Positions 7,913 to 16,770 are shown, counted from the stretch's first letter. The stretch: DNA of 64,000 nucleotides from Lignipirellula cremea (GCF_007751035.1 NZ_CP036433.1:5437001-5501000), one strand, 5' to 3'. The notes: generated by a model not told the origin, from the sequence alone. Made by a program: numbers and translations.

Positions 7913-8734
7913 ATGAATGCGCAAGAGTCGCCCCAAATCACTTGGCGAGCGAGACATGAAATGACAGACGGGTCAGCGATGCAACCGTTATGGTTTCCCG
8001 ATTGGTGTGAGGATGTCGCCCGCAATGGCTTTCCGACAGTTCAGCAACTGCGGCGCGGTATTCTCCTCGGTTGCATTGCTCAGTCTTTCTGGCTGGTCAA
8101 AGAGGAGCCGGTTTTTGAGCTGTTCTGGGCGGACGATATCTATCTGGACGATCAAATGGGAGGCGAACGCTGGGCGGTCGCGTTTTCCGAAGCGGGAGCG
8201 GTGGCTGTGTTCTATTCCAGTGAGTCCTCTCGTAATCCCTACCCAGAAGGAAGGCCGCCATACGACCAGTCCTGGTACTTTGAGGGAATGCCCAATCGCT
8301 TGGAGCCAGCCAAGAGAAGGGCCCTCTCGTACATGCTGGATTTGGAGTTTCGGCTTGGCGGCTCGAACGCGGTTGTAACTTCGGCGATGTGGGCGGACAC
8401 AGAGGCTTTCACGGCGGTGGAATCTTGGCCGGAAGTCTTCTACCACAGTTGTTGGGCTTGCCACCAGCAGCTCTTACCTCCCGAGGTCGCTCTCGCGGAG
8501 TGGTGGGAAGGCATGGAGTTGCCCGAGTCCGGCATCGGTGCTGCGCGATCACTCTATGAACGTCGACTTGCATCTATGGACCCCGAAATCTTCGTCGAGC
8601 CACGGGAATGGCAGCGATACCTCGAAGTCATTGAAAGCACCCCCGATCCTCGTAAAATCGCTGCCGCTCGCGAGCTTCTAGCTGGAGTCGGCATTGTTCT
8701 CCCGGAGAACACAAACGGCGGCATTTCGCATTAG
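7913..8734 (+). CDS. 273-aa hypothetical protein
   Basis: This soluble protein is rich in Trp, Glu and Pro (PLWFPDWCEDVARNGFP, WWEGMELPESGIG) with no recognisable family. It begins 45 bases from the divergent 314-aa gene start, so a bidirectional promoter probably lies at 7868-7912. It is followed 36 bases later by the cyclic-phosphate receiver gene and is probably in the same transcript. Alternative in-frame ATGs at 7961 and 7979 cannot be excluded. Confidence 0.6.
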   Translation: MNAQESPQITWRARHEMTDGSAMQPLWFPDWCEDVARNGFPTVQQLRRGILLGCIAQSFWLVKEEPVFELFWADDIYLDDQMGGERWAVAFSEAGAVAVFYSSESSRNPYPEGRPPYDQSWYFEGMPNRLEPAKRRALSYMLDLEFRLGGSNAVVTSAMWADTEAFTAVESWPEVFYHSCWACHQQLLPPEVALAEWWEGMELPESGIGAARSLYERRLASMDPEIFVEPREWQRYLEVIESTPDPRKIAAARELLAGVGIVLPENTNGGISH

Positions 8735-8770
8735 CAATGAAATGGTCGAGCAAGGTGAGAATAAATAACG

Positions 8771-9205
8771 ATGAGAATCACCATTTTGGATGACGAGCCA
8801 TGTCGCCTTGAAGCCATGCAGGCGGTTCTGGATAGACTTGAAGACCCGCCGAATGTGTTTACATTCGATAATGCTCCTGACATGATCGAATGGCTCAAGG
8901 ATCACTCAGCATCCTGCGATCTGATTTGTTTGGATCACGACCTGGGGCCGAATCGAACTCGCGACGGAACCGATTTCGACCCGGGCATCGGTCGAGATGT
9001 TGCCGACTTCCTAGCCAAATGCAAACCCGTCTGTCCGATCGTCATCCACACGACGAATACCGAGGCGAGGCCGGGAATGATCGCCGTACTAGAAGAGGCC
9101 GGCTGGCAAGTGGCCTACGTCTCGCCTTACGAGGACTTGCTCTGGGTGTGCGAAATATGGGCCTCCGAGGTGAGGCAACGCCTTGGCGACAGGGCGGCAG
9201 GGTAG
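8771..9205 (+). CDS. Cyclic-phosphate processing receiver-domain protein
   Basis: This 144-residue single-domain protein resembles response-regulator receivers: MRITILDDEP at the N-terminus gives the acidic pair, and DLICLDHDLGP (about 55-65) holds the Asp cluster. HTTN at about 95-98 replaces the usual Thr/Ser position. The family (cREC) was predicted by others to process cyclic nucleotide or cyclic phosphate signals and is often encoded on mobile elements. No sensor kinase is adjacent. Any role in nucleotide-signal defence is inference. Confidence 0.7.
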   Translation: MRITILDDEPCRLEAMQAVLDRLEDPPNVFTFDNAPDMIEWLKDHSASCDLICLDHDLGPNRTRDGTDFDPGIGRDVADFLAKCKPVCPIVIHTTNTEARPGMIAVLEEAGWQVAYVSPYEDLLWVCEIWASEVRQRLGDRAAG

Positions 9206-9798
9206 CTTTTGACTCTTCTACAACTCCTGGTTCCTTCTCATGCACCCGATCATTCCAGATGCACCAATGGCCGGGCGGGAGCTTTTTCTTGCGATGTTGC
9301 TCGGCCCGCGGCGACCGGAGTCCGAAACTCCGGAGACGAGAACTGCCTGCTAGAACCGCCGATCATGGGGCGACTCGCCGCGACGACATCGAGCATCGCC
9401 GCCAGCTGAGGGGCCGTCAAATACATCTGGCAGGACGCCGACATTATTGACGGCGGTCAATGTTTCATGGAAATCGCTGACTGCCCCGACGTCCGTGTCG
9501 AGGCTGCTCGCGCGAAAACAACAGGCAAGTGTTGTCAGTTATTCGACGAATCAAGACTCACAATGCAATCAAGCTCCTTGGCGGCGCAAGCAACCTGCAA
9601 CTACCACCCCCCTTCCGAAGCAGGTAGACTAAAAAACCTAGTCGCTACGAGTTTCGAGGCACGGGTCGCACCTTGGATCAATCCGCCAAACAGCTTGATC
9701 TAATCGCCGATAAGTTTGAGGCTGGCGATTTTCCGACATCGGGCCGCAGTACCCGCTGCGCCGAGACAGTAGAGACGTACCAGGTGAAAGGCCGGAAA
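9206..9798. other. Intergenic junction region with gene debris
   Basis: I see no intact gene. A minus frame at 9250-9444 has a protein-like start (YLTAPQLAAMLDVVAASRPM) but loses quality and may be a relic. The left copy of a 28-bp direct repeat is at 9534-9561, and the dyad ttgacggcggtcaat is at 9447-9461. The end of the stretch carries the leader of the lipoprotein gene. Confidence 0.5.
9534..9561. repeat. Left copy of a 28-bp direct repeat
   Basis: The sequence gtcagttattcgacgaatc (9534-9552) is repeated exactly at 14610-14628. Similarity extends nine more bases with three mismatches. The right copy encodes the last residues of the AAA ATPase on the minus strand (VSRDSSNN). The left copy encodes VSLDSSNN with nothing homologous before it. 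The 5-kb segment between them looks like an insertion with duplicated target or attachment sequence. Confidence 0.6.
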
Positions 9799-10788
<990 letters not shown>

Positions 10789-11097
10789 GCCGGAAGAGGC
10801 GGAGCCCCCGGACTTCGGTGCGTTAGGCATGGATGAATGACTGAGGGTGAAAGTCCCTTTTGGAACTTGTTGGAGGTAACCAAGAGCTGGAGGCAGCTGC
10901 ACGAGATCAACGCTGGCAACGGCGCAGATCTATCCCGGCGAGGGCGTGTGGAGTGGAAGCCCGAGGCTTACCGCAGCACCGAACGCAAGTGAAGCCTCGT
11001 AAGGCCAGCCTGTCTGGGTTAGCGTGCTCCGTAGCGCGACGCCCGATTTCCAACCGTGGCAGGAGGGTATTGAGGACGGCGGCGGGAAGTTGCACAT
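10789..11097 (+). mobile_element. Possible 5' fragment of a group II intron or other structured RNA
   Basis: There is no protein frame. The stretch from about 10829 carries gagggtgaaagtccctttt, a GAAA-loop stem typical of the 5' domain of bacterial group II introns, then further stems around gaagcctcgtaaggc. It is preceded by cgttaggc (10821-10828), which matches the GTTRRRY core of integron recombination sites. The fragment ends where the integrase relic begins. The intron identity is tentative. Confidence 0.35.
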
Positions 11098-11227
11098 CCT
11101 TATGCGGACAGTGCAGGAACTCCTGGGCCACCAGGATGTTCGGACTACCATGATTGACACACATGTGCTCAACCGCGGTGTTCGCAGCCCCGCCGACGGG
11201 CTGATTCGCGATCCCGCTGAGCGATAG
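11098..11227 (+). pseudogene. intI: C-terminal relic of an integron integrase with mutated catalytic Tyr
   Basis: The frame encodes [18 protein letters not shown] then [15 protein letters not shown], the unmistakable end of integron integrases (family pattern: LGH.DV.TTMIYTHVLNRG). The nucleophilic Tyr of TTMIY is Asp here (gac instead of tac), and everything before about residue 270 of a normal 320-330-aa enzyme is missing, so it is inactive. It lies in the same direction as the cassette-like genes that follow. That is the reverse layout I recall for Rhodopirellula, Blastopirellula and Treponema integrons. Confidence 0.8.
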
Positions 11228-11300
11228 GCTGAAACAACCTATTGCGCAGAAAACCGCGTGACCTGAGAGCAACTGCCTGTTACTATTGAACTTACCGTAA

Positions 11301-11340
11301 ACGAACGACCGAGTGTTAGGCTGACAACCTTGCAGCCTAT
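11301..11340 (+). other. Possible attI-like integron recombination site
   Basis: GTTAGGC at 11316-11322, in the context cgagtgttaggctgac, fits the GTTRRRY crossover consensus. It lies between the integrase relic and the first cassette gene, where an attI site would be expected. No larger conserved structure can be confirmed by eye. Confidence 0.35.
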
Positions 11341-11388
11341 AAGTAATAGGCTGATCATCCTAAAAACAAGTTATCCCACACTTAGCTG

Positions 11389-11913
11389 ATGGTTAAACGG
11401 TTTCCAAACCTTTCTGAGATCGCTGCTGCTTTGCATGCCGCGAATGAGCGTCCAGACACGATACGAGACGCTGAACTCCGAAACCTAACTCAGGTATTGC
11501 GCGCATCGTACGACGAGCAGTTCCAACGTGACTACAGTGATCTATCGCACGACTATCTGGTTGCAAGTGATGGCTGCGATCTGCAGCAGGACATTGCCAT
11601 AGCGTTGTCACACTTGCCGAGCGGTGCTGCTGATTGGATCGTATCGGACCTGGTTCGTTTTTTTGCGAGCGATCCCCAGTTTTACGAGTTGGCTCATGCT
11701 CTACTTGCCCTTGCGTTTCCGCCAACAGCAACGGACGTAGAGGACGTATTCGTTCACGGAGACATGCAACAGGATGTTCTCGCGGCTTTGATACGTAATG
11801 AAGAGATTTGGCGGTCGGACATGACGTTTCGCGATCGGCTTACCCAATACGGCTTGCCAACTCACCGCGAGGGCGTTACTAGACTCATTGATGAGGCTGG
11901 GAGTTTGGGATAA
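11389..11913 (+). CDS. 174-aa hypothetical protein, integron cassette gene
   Basis: This soluble, acidic helical protein contains AELRNLTQVLRASYDEQFQR and IAIALSHLPSGAADWIVSDL. It looks like a helical-repeat small protein but I cannot name a family. It is the first gene after the integrase relic and shares its cassette with the next gene, because only 11 bases separate them and no attC lies between. Typical cassettes carry promoter-poor single or paired genes, as here. Confidence 0.6.
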   Translation: MVKRFPNLSEIAAALHAANERPDTIRDAELRNLTQVLRASYDEQFQRDYSDLSHDYLVASDGCDLQQDIAIALSHLPSGAADWIVSDLVRFFASDPQFYELAHALLALAFPPTATDVEDVFVHGDMQQDVLAALIRNEEIWRSDMTFRDRLTQYGLPTHREGVTRLIDEAGSLG

Positions 11914-11924
11914 AGTTTGAGGCC

Positions 11925-12401
11925 ATGCAAGCAATCCTCCAAACAATCCGCGACCGGCTACACCCTACGCCGTACCCGCAAGCCGTCGAAGACGCGGATG
12001 GTCTTCCGCTGTTGCTCATTCGCCGATCATGGTTTGGTTCGAAGTATGCGCTGGCAGTTATCCCCTACCACTCGCAGCACGCGACGTTGGCCCAAGTGGG
12101 ACAAATCCGTCGTGCAGTAGACGCATTCACTGACTCATCTTTTTTATCCGGTTGCGGGTTGATCATCCTGTTTGTCGCTCCAGAGGACGGCTGGCCCGCT
12201 GCGGATGCAGTTCCTAAACCCGACCGTCATGGACTCCGCAGCACAATCGTACAGGGATTGATCTGGCTCGACCCCGACACAGGCAAGTACCGAATGGGCC
12301 GAAGCTCGTGGGGACCGGTCAAGTTCGGAAACATTCAGGGACAGGTCACAGCCATTCAGACCATGCTCGACGAGTGGCCCCTAACCAATCGCTCCAGTTG
12401 A
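11925..12401 (+). CDS. 158-aa hypothetical protein ending inside an attC
   Basis: This alpha/beta protein has LLLIRRSWFGSKYALAVIPY and SGCGLIILFVAPEDGWPAAD, giving alternating hydrophobic strands and helices that suggest a compact enzyme-like or nuclease-like fold with no identifiable catalytic set. Its stop codon lies inside the attC at 12379-12502, as is usual for integron cassette genes. Function is unknown. Confidence 0.6.
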   Translation: MQAILQTIRDRLHPTPYPQAVEDADGLPLLLIRRSWFGSKYALAVIPYHSQHATLAQVGQIRRAVDAFTDSSFLSGCGLIILFVAPEDGWPAADAVPKPDRHGLRSTIVQGLIWLDPDTGKYRMGRSSWGPVKFGNIQGQVTAIQTMLDEWPLTNRSS

Positions 12402-12502
12402 CCCGCAGATGTTTGGCAGTTCGTGCATTTTCCGGTCCGCGAATGTAAAATGAGCTGCAACCCTGCTCACCGTGAGCGGGCAACTGAGCTTTTGCGTTGA
12501 GG
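12379..12502 (+). repeat. attC site of an integron cassette
   Basis: The left arm CCCTAACCAATCGCTC CAGTTGACCCGC pairs with the right arm GCGGGCAACTGAGC, followed by TTTTGCGTTGAGG. The arms are complementary except for two single-base bulges, leaving the unpaired extra-helical bases typical of attC. The crossover box GTTGAGG is at 12496-12502. The GCTTTTGCGTT of the right arm is shared with the second attC (13781-13877, ACTTTTGCGTT). Confidence 0.7.
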
Positions 12503-12846
12503 AGGCATCCATGCCTACTCAACGTTGCGATTGAGCTCCTCGAGGGAGCTACGGTCGCGACAAACCTGTTGGAGCACCGGTCCCAGCAGGCTGGCCCGGC
12601 GAATCGCCGGTGCTACCAGGCGTGTCGGGCGGTCCGGCATGTCTCAGTTTCCCTCTCGGACGCCTCCGGGCGGCCGACGGTTGACAGGTACACTTCGGTC
12701 GAACCGCACCAGCCGCAGGTGCAAATGGTCCGGCATGAACGCCTCCTCAACCAGCGATTGGAACGGAAGTCGCAGCGCGGTAAAACGAATGGAACGTTTT
12801 CTGCGACCCCGCTCAATCGCAACGTTCAGCCACAGGGGCGCAAGCG
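12503..12846. other. Non-coding segment bounded by a 16-bp inverted repeat
   Basis: The sequence aacgttgcgattgagc at 12521-12536 is exactly inverted at 12811-12826. Between them no plus-strand gene is evident. The minus strand encodes a short protein-like stretch (LNVAIERGRRKRSIRFTAL, then EAFMPDHLHLRLVRFDRSV) interrupted by stops, which could be debris of a small mobile element. I cannot name it. Confidence 0.4.
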
Positions 12847-13320
12847 GTGGGCTTTATTCCGAAAGACTCGCGATGGTACCTCGCCGACGTGGTGCTCGAG
12901 CACCGGATTGACGGGGACTTGCAGAACGTTGTCCATGTTAACACCCACTTGGTGGAGGCGGGCTCGCCGGACGAGGCGTACTCCAAGGCGCTGGCGCTCG
13001 GCCACAGCGGCGAAAACGAGTACGAGAACACCGACGGCCAGCACGTCCGCACGCTGTTCCGCGGGCTTCGCGAACTGAGCGTCATCCACGAGCCGCTGGG
13101 GGATGGGGCGGAGCTGATGTACACGGAGCAGGTTGGAATACCTGAGGAGCGATTGCGGTCGTGGGGCCGTCCGCGGGAGTCGCTGGCGGTGTTCGCCCCG
13201 ATCACGGACAAACGCGACGCGCCGAACTACCTCCCGCACATGTTCAAGACCCTCGTCGATGGTGAGTCCGCTAGCTCCGAGCAGGCCGAACCCGGCGCTG
13301 CACCGGACGGGCCCATTTGA
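12847..13320 (+). CDS. DUF4288 family protein
   Basis: This 157-residue protein starts at GTG 12847. The pattern WYLADVVLEHRIDGD...VHVNTHLVEAGSPDEAYSK, then ALALG, is the signature of DUF4288, a family of small proteins found in scattered bacteria and on mobile cassettes. Its structure is an alpha/beta two-layer fold; I know no biochemical function. The end of the gene (QAEPGAAPDGPI) is encoded by a sequence resembling an attC left arm, another sign of cassette origin. Confidence 0.65.
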   Translation: MGFIPKDSRWYLADVVLEHRIDGDLQNVVHVNTHLVEAGSPDEAYSKALALGHSGENEYENTDGQHVRTLFRGLRELSVIHEPLGDGAELMYTEQVGIPEERLRSWGRPRESLAVFAPITDKRDAPNYLPHMFKTLVDGESASSEQAEPGAAPDGPI

Positions 13321-13345
13321 TTTGTTTCCCGTTGTTCAGCGGTTG
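13285..13345 (+). repeat. Possible degenerate attC
   Basis: GCCGAACCCGGCGCTGCACC (13285-13304) is the standard left-arm wording of many environmental attC sites. It overlaps the stop codon of the DUF4288 gene. The right arm (cccgttgttcagcgg) pairs only partly and no clean GTTRRRY follows, so the site is either truncated or degenerate. Confidence 0.3.
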
Positions 13346-13412
13346 TCCGTATGTCCTTTTGGTGTCGCGTCCGGGCGGGTGATTTCTATCTTTCGGCAGG
13401 GAGAAAATGTTG

Positions 13413-13778
13413 ATGAGCCAACCGTGGGTGATTCTGACGCGGCGCTATGGCGGCGACACTCGGAGCCCGAGCGTGGCCCAACTCGCTGAGGCAGTTGCGG
13501 AACTGTATCACGAGATACTGCCCGGCATGACCGAAAACGACTACGCCGAGCATGGGGCCGCCTCATTGTGCCACGGTTTCGACGATGGGCCGATGTACGT
13601 GCTAGAGGTCGATCGCCTTCGCGAGGTCACCTGGGAAGAGTGGGGCGACCAAGACTATGAGCAGGAACTAGCCCCGCCGCGGAGAATGCGTGAGGTTACA
13701 GAAGACCAAGCCCTTCGGCTTTGGAGTTGGTTGGCCGAAGGGCAGATCGATCGGGTCCGGTCGCTGCCGTGGGAGTAG
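13413..13778 (+). CDS. 121-aa hypothetical protein, integron cassette gene
   Basis: This acidic small protein contains WVILTRRYGGDTRSPSVAQL and an acidic Tyr/Glu/Asp-rich middle (DQDYEQELAPP). The ATG at 13413 is preferred over 13407 since AGGGAG (13398-13403) is nine bases away. The stop codon is immediately followed by the attC at 13781, exactly as in integron cassettes. It resembles immunity-type small proteins in composition only; no family is claimed. Confidence 0.6.
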   Translation: MSQPWVILTRRYGGDTRSPSVAQLAEAVAELYHEILPGMTENDYAEHGAASLCHGFDDGPMYVLEVDRLREVTWEEWGDQDYEQELAPPRRMREVTEDQALRLWSWLAEGQIDRVRSLPWE

Positions 13779-13780
13779 CC

Positions 13781-13877
13781 GCCGAACAATCCGTTCCACT
13801 CGACTGGGGCCGATTCTCGCTTCATCAGGGTTCAAGGTTTCACCTGCGGCCCCGGCGAGTGAACTTTTGCGTTCGCC
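13781..13877 (+). repeat. attC site of an integron cassette
   Basis: The left arm begins GCCGAAC, and CCACTCGACTGGGGCCG pairs with the right arm CGGCCCCGGCGAGTGAA. The right arm continues ACTTTTGCGTTCGCC, giving a crossover box GTTCGCC (13871-13877) nearly complementary to GCCGAAC. Length is 97 bp. The ACTTTTGCGTT wording matches the right arm of the attC at 12379-12502, as expected for attC sites of one integron. Confidence 0.7.
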
Positions 13878-13900
13878 GCAACAAGGAAAGCCTAAACCTG

Positions 13901-14371
13901 ATGCTTGCCATCGGTGATACCGTTACCGTAGAAGTGACATCCCCGCAGGTGTTCGGCGTTTTCTGTCGGTACGCATCGAACGACATGCTTGTCGTGATCC
14001 CTGAGACGTCGTGGATCGCTTCGTTCAACTCATGCCTGCAGTTCGCCGACACTGGTGATCAACTTACGGTCAAAATAAAGAACATCGACAAACCTGCCGG
14101 CAAGATTGCCGCCAGCATAAAAGACCTACACCCGGACCCATGGACCAATGGAAAGATCATTGTTGGCGCAATCTATGATGCGCGGTTTGTGCGATTTGTG
14201 GCGATCTCCGATCGATGCAATGACAATCCGGCATACTTGATCGAGTTGTTCCCGGGATCATATGCGATGCTACCGGCTCGCGACCGTGAACTGTCCTATG
14301 GTCAGGTTGTTGCGGTCAAAATACTAGCAGCTGATCTTCGGAAGTCCTCCGTAGTGGTGGACTGGGCGTGA
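13901..14371 (+). CDS. S1-like (OB-fold) RNA-binding protein, cassette gene
   Basis: This 156-residue protein appears to contain two OB/S1-like units: MLAIGDTVTVEVTSPQVFG...DQLTVKIKNIDKPAGKIAAS in the first, and KIIVGAIYDARFVRFVAISD...YGQVVAVKILAADL in the second. S1 units bind single-stranded RNA. The family call is from the G-x-V-x-V and V-K-I-x-x-I-D words, without a search. It begins 24 bases after an attC and is the last readable cassette gene before the group II intron relic. Confidence 0.5.
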   Translation: MLAIGDTVTVEVTSPQVFGVFCRYASNDMLVVIPETSWIASFNSCLQFADTGDQLTVKIKNIDKPAGKIAASIKDLHPDPWTNGKIIVGAIYDARFVRFVAISDRCNDNPAYLIELFPGSYAMLPARDRELSYGQVVAVKILAADLRKSSVVVDWA

Positions 14372-14383
14372 AAGAGCGGCGAA

Positions 14384-14609
14384 ATCGGGTAGCCAGGCGG
14401 GTTTCCCCGCCCGGCCCCCACACCACCGTACATGCGCGTCCGCATACGGCGGTTTAACGAAGGGGAGCAAGCTGAGCCCAGAGTGTCTTCAGGCTTAACA
14501 GTCCTTGTTCTGCGACCCACGCGTTATTCAGTCCGACGCCGCTGGCAATGGTTTTGGCCATGTGCCAGTAGCTCTGACGACTGCGTGCGAGGCGTCGAGG
14601 AGACCTGCC
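14384..14609 (-). mobile_element. 3' end of a group II intron with reverse-transcriptase C-terminus
   Basis: The minus strand encodes RRLARSRQSYWHMAKTIASG, then VGLNNAWVAEQGLLSLKTLW, ending APLR and a stop. This is the C-terminal DNA-binding/maturase end of a group II intron protein. After the stop come a domain V-like hairpin (GCCGTATGCGG...CGTACGGTGG), a domain VI-like hairpin (CGGGCGGGGAAACCCGCC), and an AY-type end near 14384. Everything 5' of about 14609 is missing. The orientation opposite to the cassette genes fits the insertion rule of attC-directed group IIC introns. Confidence 0.7.
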
Positions 14610-14637
14610 GTCAGTTATTCGACGAATCGCGGCTCAC
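14610..14637. repeat. Right copy of the 28-bp direct repeat
   Basis: The sequence gtcagttattcgacgaatc is identical to 9534-9552, with further similarity to 14637. It sits exactly at the truncated edge of the group II intron relic and forms the last codons and stop of the AAA ATPase gene on the minus strand. Confidence 0.6.
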
Positions 14638-16092
14638 GCGCCGCCGAGTCTTGCCGCTGCCGTCGCGGTGCTGGTAGATGCCAGGATGACTGGCGTCGAG
14701 GCACCGGCCGCTGGCCCAGGTGCGCAATCGCTCGACGGATTCGGCGGCGGTGACCGCGACGGGGACGACGTTCTGCGCGGCTTGCAACAGCGGCACATCG
14801 AGCAATGCCGCCAGACGGCAGCAGGCCCGGATTTCGGCGCCGGTGAAGTTGTCGTCTTGCGGCCGCCGTTGATTCGGTTCGATCTCGAACAGCTGGAGAT
14901 AGATATGCCAGATCGCATCCTTCTCCTCACGGCTCGGCAGGTCGACGAAGAACACGCCGTCAAACCTTTCACTGCGGCCGAACTCCGGCGGCAGCTTGCT
15001 GACGTCGTTGGCCGTGCAGACGACGAACACATCGCTTTCGTGATCGCTGAGCCAGCTGAGGAACGTCCCGAACATGCGCGACGATACGCCCGAGTCGCCG
15101 CTGCCGTTGACGCCGGCGAACGCCTTCTCCACTTCGTCGATCATCACCACGCAGGGGGCCATGGCGTCGATCGTCTTCAGAGCGTGGCGGGTTCGCTCCT
15201 CGCTTTGGCCGACGAGCGAACCCATGAGACTGCCGACATCCAGAATCAAGACCGGCCGCCCGACTTCACTGCCGAGCGCCTTGCAGAACTGCGACTTCCC
15301 ACAGCCAGGCGGCGACAACAGCATGACACCGCGGGGCCGCTTGAGCGGGTTGTCGCGCGTCGGTTGCAAGAGCGCCCTTTTGGTGAACGCCTTCAACGCC
15401 GACAATCCGCCGAGTCGGCTGAAGTCATCGCCGCCGCGGTAGAGCTGAAGCGTGCCGCTCTTCTTGAGCATCTGGGCCTTCTGTTGCCAGAGCGTAGAAG
15501 CCGTCAGCCGGCCTTCGCGAACGAGCGACAGGCTGAACGCGTTCTCGGCCTCGTAGCGAGTGAGGCCCACGGCGGCGTCGAGCAGCGTTTCCCGTTCGCG
15601 GCCTGCGGGGAACTCGCCTTCCTCGGTGGCGATGCCTTGGGCGATCTCCTCCAGTTGCTCGCGGCTGGGCAGTTCATGCTCCAGCACGACGAACAGCTTT
15701 TCGAGCTCGACCGGCAACGAGACGACCGGGGCCAGCACCACGATGATGGTCCGGTTCTGCTTGCCGGTGACAACCTGTTGCGCCAGGGCCTGCACGATCT
15801 CCGCCGATTGCAGGAACCGGTGGAAGTTCTGAAGCACCAGGATGGCGGTGCCGTCCGGCGTGGCCAGCGAGTTGACGGCCCTGATCGCCGCCAGCGGGTC
15901 GCTGGCGTTGGCTCCCGTCTCGGTGCCGGGAATCTTCAATCCCTGCTCGATGTCCCAGGTCGCCATTCGCCAATCTTCCTGGCGGCAGAGCTGCGCCATG
16001 GCGACCAGGGCATCCTGGTGCTCGTGCGATTCAATCCAAAGACCGGTGAAGCACGCCCGCACGTACTCCGCCAGGCGGTTCGTAAACGTCAT
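14611..16092 (-). CDS. Ycf46-like AAA ATPase
   Basis: This 493-residue protein has an N-terminal alpha/beta region (about 1-230, with LVLQNFHRFLQSAEIVQAL typical of Ycf46-type proteins) and a C-terminal AAA domain. The AAA domain shows Walker A SPPGCGKS, Walker B CVVMIDEVEKAF, sensor-1 region FVVCTANDVSKLPPEF, and the arginine-finger region SERFDGVFFVDLP. The start at 16092 has GGAG eight bases upstream. Ycf46-like ATPases are known from plastids and cyanobacteria. The DUF1257 (Ycf35-like) and DUF2997 neighbours are their usual companions, so the three probably act together; the role on a mobile element is unknown. The last eight residues lie in the direct repeat and may not be original. Confidence 0.8.
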   Translation of the reverse strand: MTFTNRLAEYVRACFTGLWIESHEHQDALVAMAQLCRQEDWRMATWDIEQGLKIPGTETGANASDPLAAIRAVNSLATPDGTAILVLQNFHRFLQSAEIVQALAQQVVTGKQNRTIIVVLAPVVSLPVELEKLFVVLEHELPSREQLEEIAQGIATEEGEFPAGRERETLLDAAVGLTRYEAENAFSLSLVREGRLTASTLWQQKAQMLKKSGTLQLYRGGDDFSRLGGLSALKAFTKRALLQPTRDNPLKRPRGVMLLSPPGCGKSQFCKALGSEVGRPVLILDVGSLMGSLVGQSEERTRHALKTIDAMAPCVVMIDEVEKAFAGVNGSGDSGVSSRMFGTFLSWLSDHESDVFVVCTANDVSKLPPEFGRSERFDGVFFVDLPSREEKDAIWHIYLQLFEIEPNQRRPQDDNFTGAEIRACCRLAALLDVPLLQAAQNVVPVAVTAAESVERLRTWASGRCLDASHPGIYQHRDGSGKTRRRVSRDSSNN

Positions 16093-16154
16093 AGAAAACT
16101 CCTTCGTTCGACACGATGAAAATAGGTAATGAATGCCCGCCACGCAGCAAGCCG

Positions 16155-16352
16155 TTACTCGCCCTGGCGAACCTGCTGCTGGTTCGTACCGGTCTGATGG
16201 AACTCAACCTTGAGCACTTCGTCGGTCTGCTGGCCGAGGGCCTGCTCGATAAAGCGACTCGCGTCCCGACATTCCGAGCCGACGAAGCCTTTGGTCTCCA
16301 CCCGCGTCTGGCCGTTGGGCGTCACGATGATCTCGATCGTCTTGCTGCTCAT
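16155..16352 (-). CDS. DUF2997 family protein
   Basis: This 65-residue protein has the typical DUF2997 start KTIEIIVTPNGQTRVETKGF, then SECRDASRFIEQALG. The pattern is a two-stranded hairpin (Gly-x-Thr turn) followed by a helix with Cys. It overlaps the stop of the DUF1257 gene by four bases, and the AAA ATPase follows. The DUF1257-DUF2997-AAA order is a recurring module. Function is unknown; by context it is a small partner of the ATPase. Confidence 0.8.
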   Translation of the reverse strand: MSSKTIEIIVTPNGQTRVETKGFVGSECRDASRFIEQALGQQTDEVLKVEFHQTGTNQQQVRQGE

Positions 16353-16717
16353 ACGCCACCTCCGACGTTGACGGTCAACTTCACCGAGCCGTCTTCCAGC
16401 GACTGCTCGGTCACGCTGTGGCCCTTCTTCCGGGCTTCAATCTTGACCCGCTCCACGGCGTAGTTTTGAAGGAACTGATCAAGGTGAACCTGCTCGCCCC
16501 ACCTGCCTCCGAAGTTATCGAAGCGGAGCTGGCCGTTGACGAGGTCGCAAACGACCCGATACCGCCAGCCGGGCAACTCCACGCCCAGGCCAATAACCGT
16601 GCCCTGGTACAAGCGATGGCTGCCGATCACCGGCGACGGCAACTTCAACCGCTCGCACGCAGCGCGCACGGCGACCAGGTCGCGAACCTCCGTCTGAATC
16701 TGAACAATGTGCGACAT
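16349..16717 (-). CDS. DUF1257 (Ycf35-like) family protein
   Basis: This 122-residue protein begins MSHIVQIQTEVRDLVAVRAA, the standard opening of DUF1257 proteins. It continues with GLGVELPGWRYRVVCDLVNG and a WGEQVHLDQFLQNYAVERVK helix. The start at 16717 is chosen to match the family; four more upstream codons are open. It is the first gene of the minus-strand set and is preceded by an intrinsic-terminator-like hairpin in its leader (16771-16815), which may regulate it. Confidence 0.8.
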   Translation of the reverse strand: MSHIVQIQTEVRDLVAVRAACERLKLPSPVIGSHRLYQGTVIGLGVELPGWRYRVVCDLVNGQLRFDNFGGRWGEQVHLDQFLQNYAVERVKIEARKKGHSVTEQSLEDGSVKLTVNVGGGV

Positions 16718-16770
16718 ACGCGTCTCCACAAGTCAAACTGCGGCGAGCCGACACCGACCCGCCAAGAAAC

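Noticed and set aside
9250-9444. Minus frame starting MSASCQMYLTAPQLAAMLD
   Set aside because: The start is protein-like but the remainder is not, and no homologue is recalled; kept only as debris in the intergenic note.
334-9461. TTGAC/GTCAA dyads at 334-348 and 9447-9461 as element ends
   Set aside because: A 15-bp inverted match over 9 kb with no other boundary signs is too little to claim an element.
14668-16119. Long plus-strand frame opposite the AAA ATPase
   Set aside because: It is an antisense shadow; the minus strand has all AAA motifs in order.
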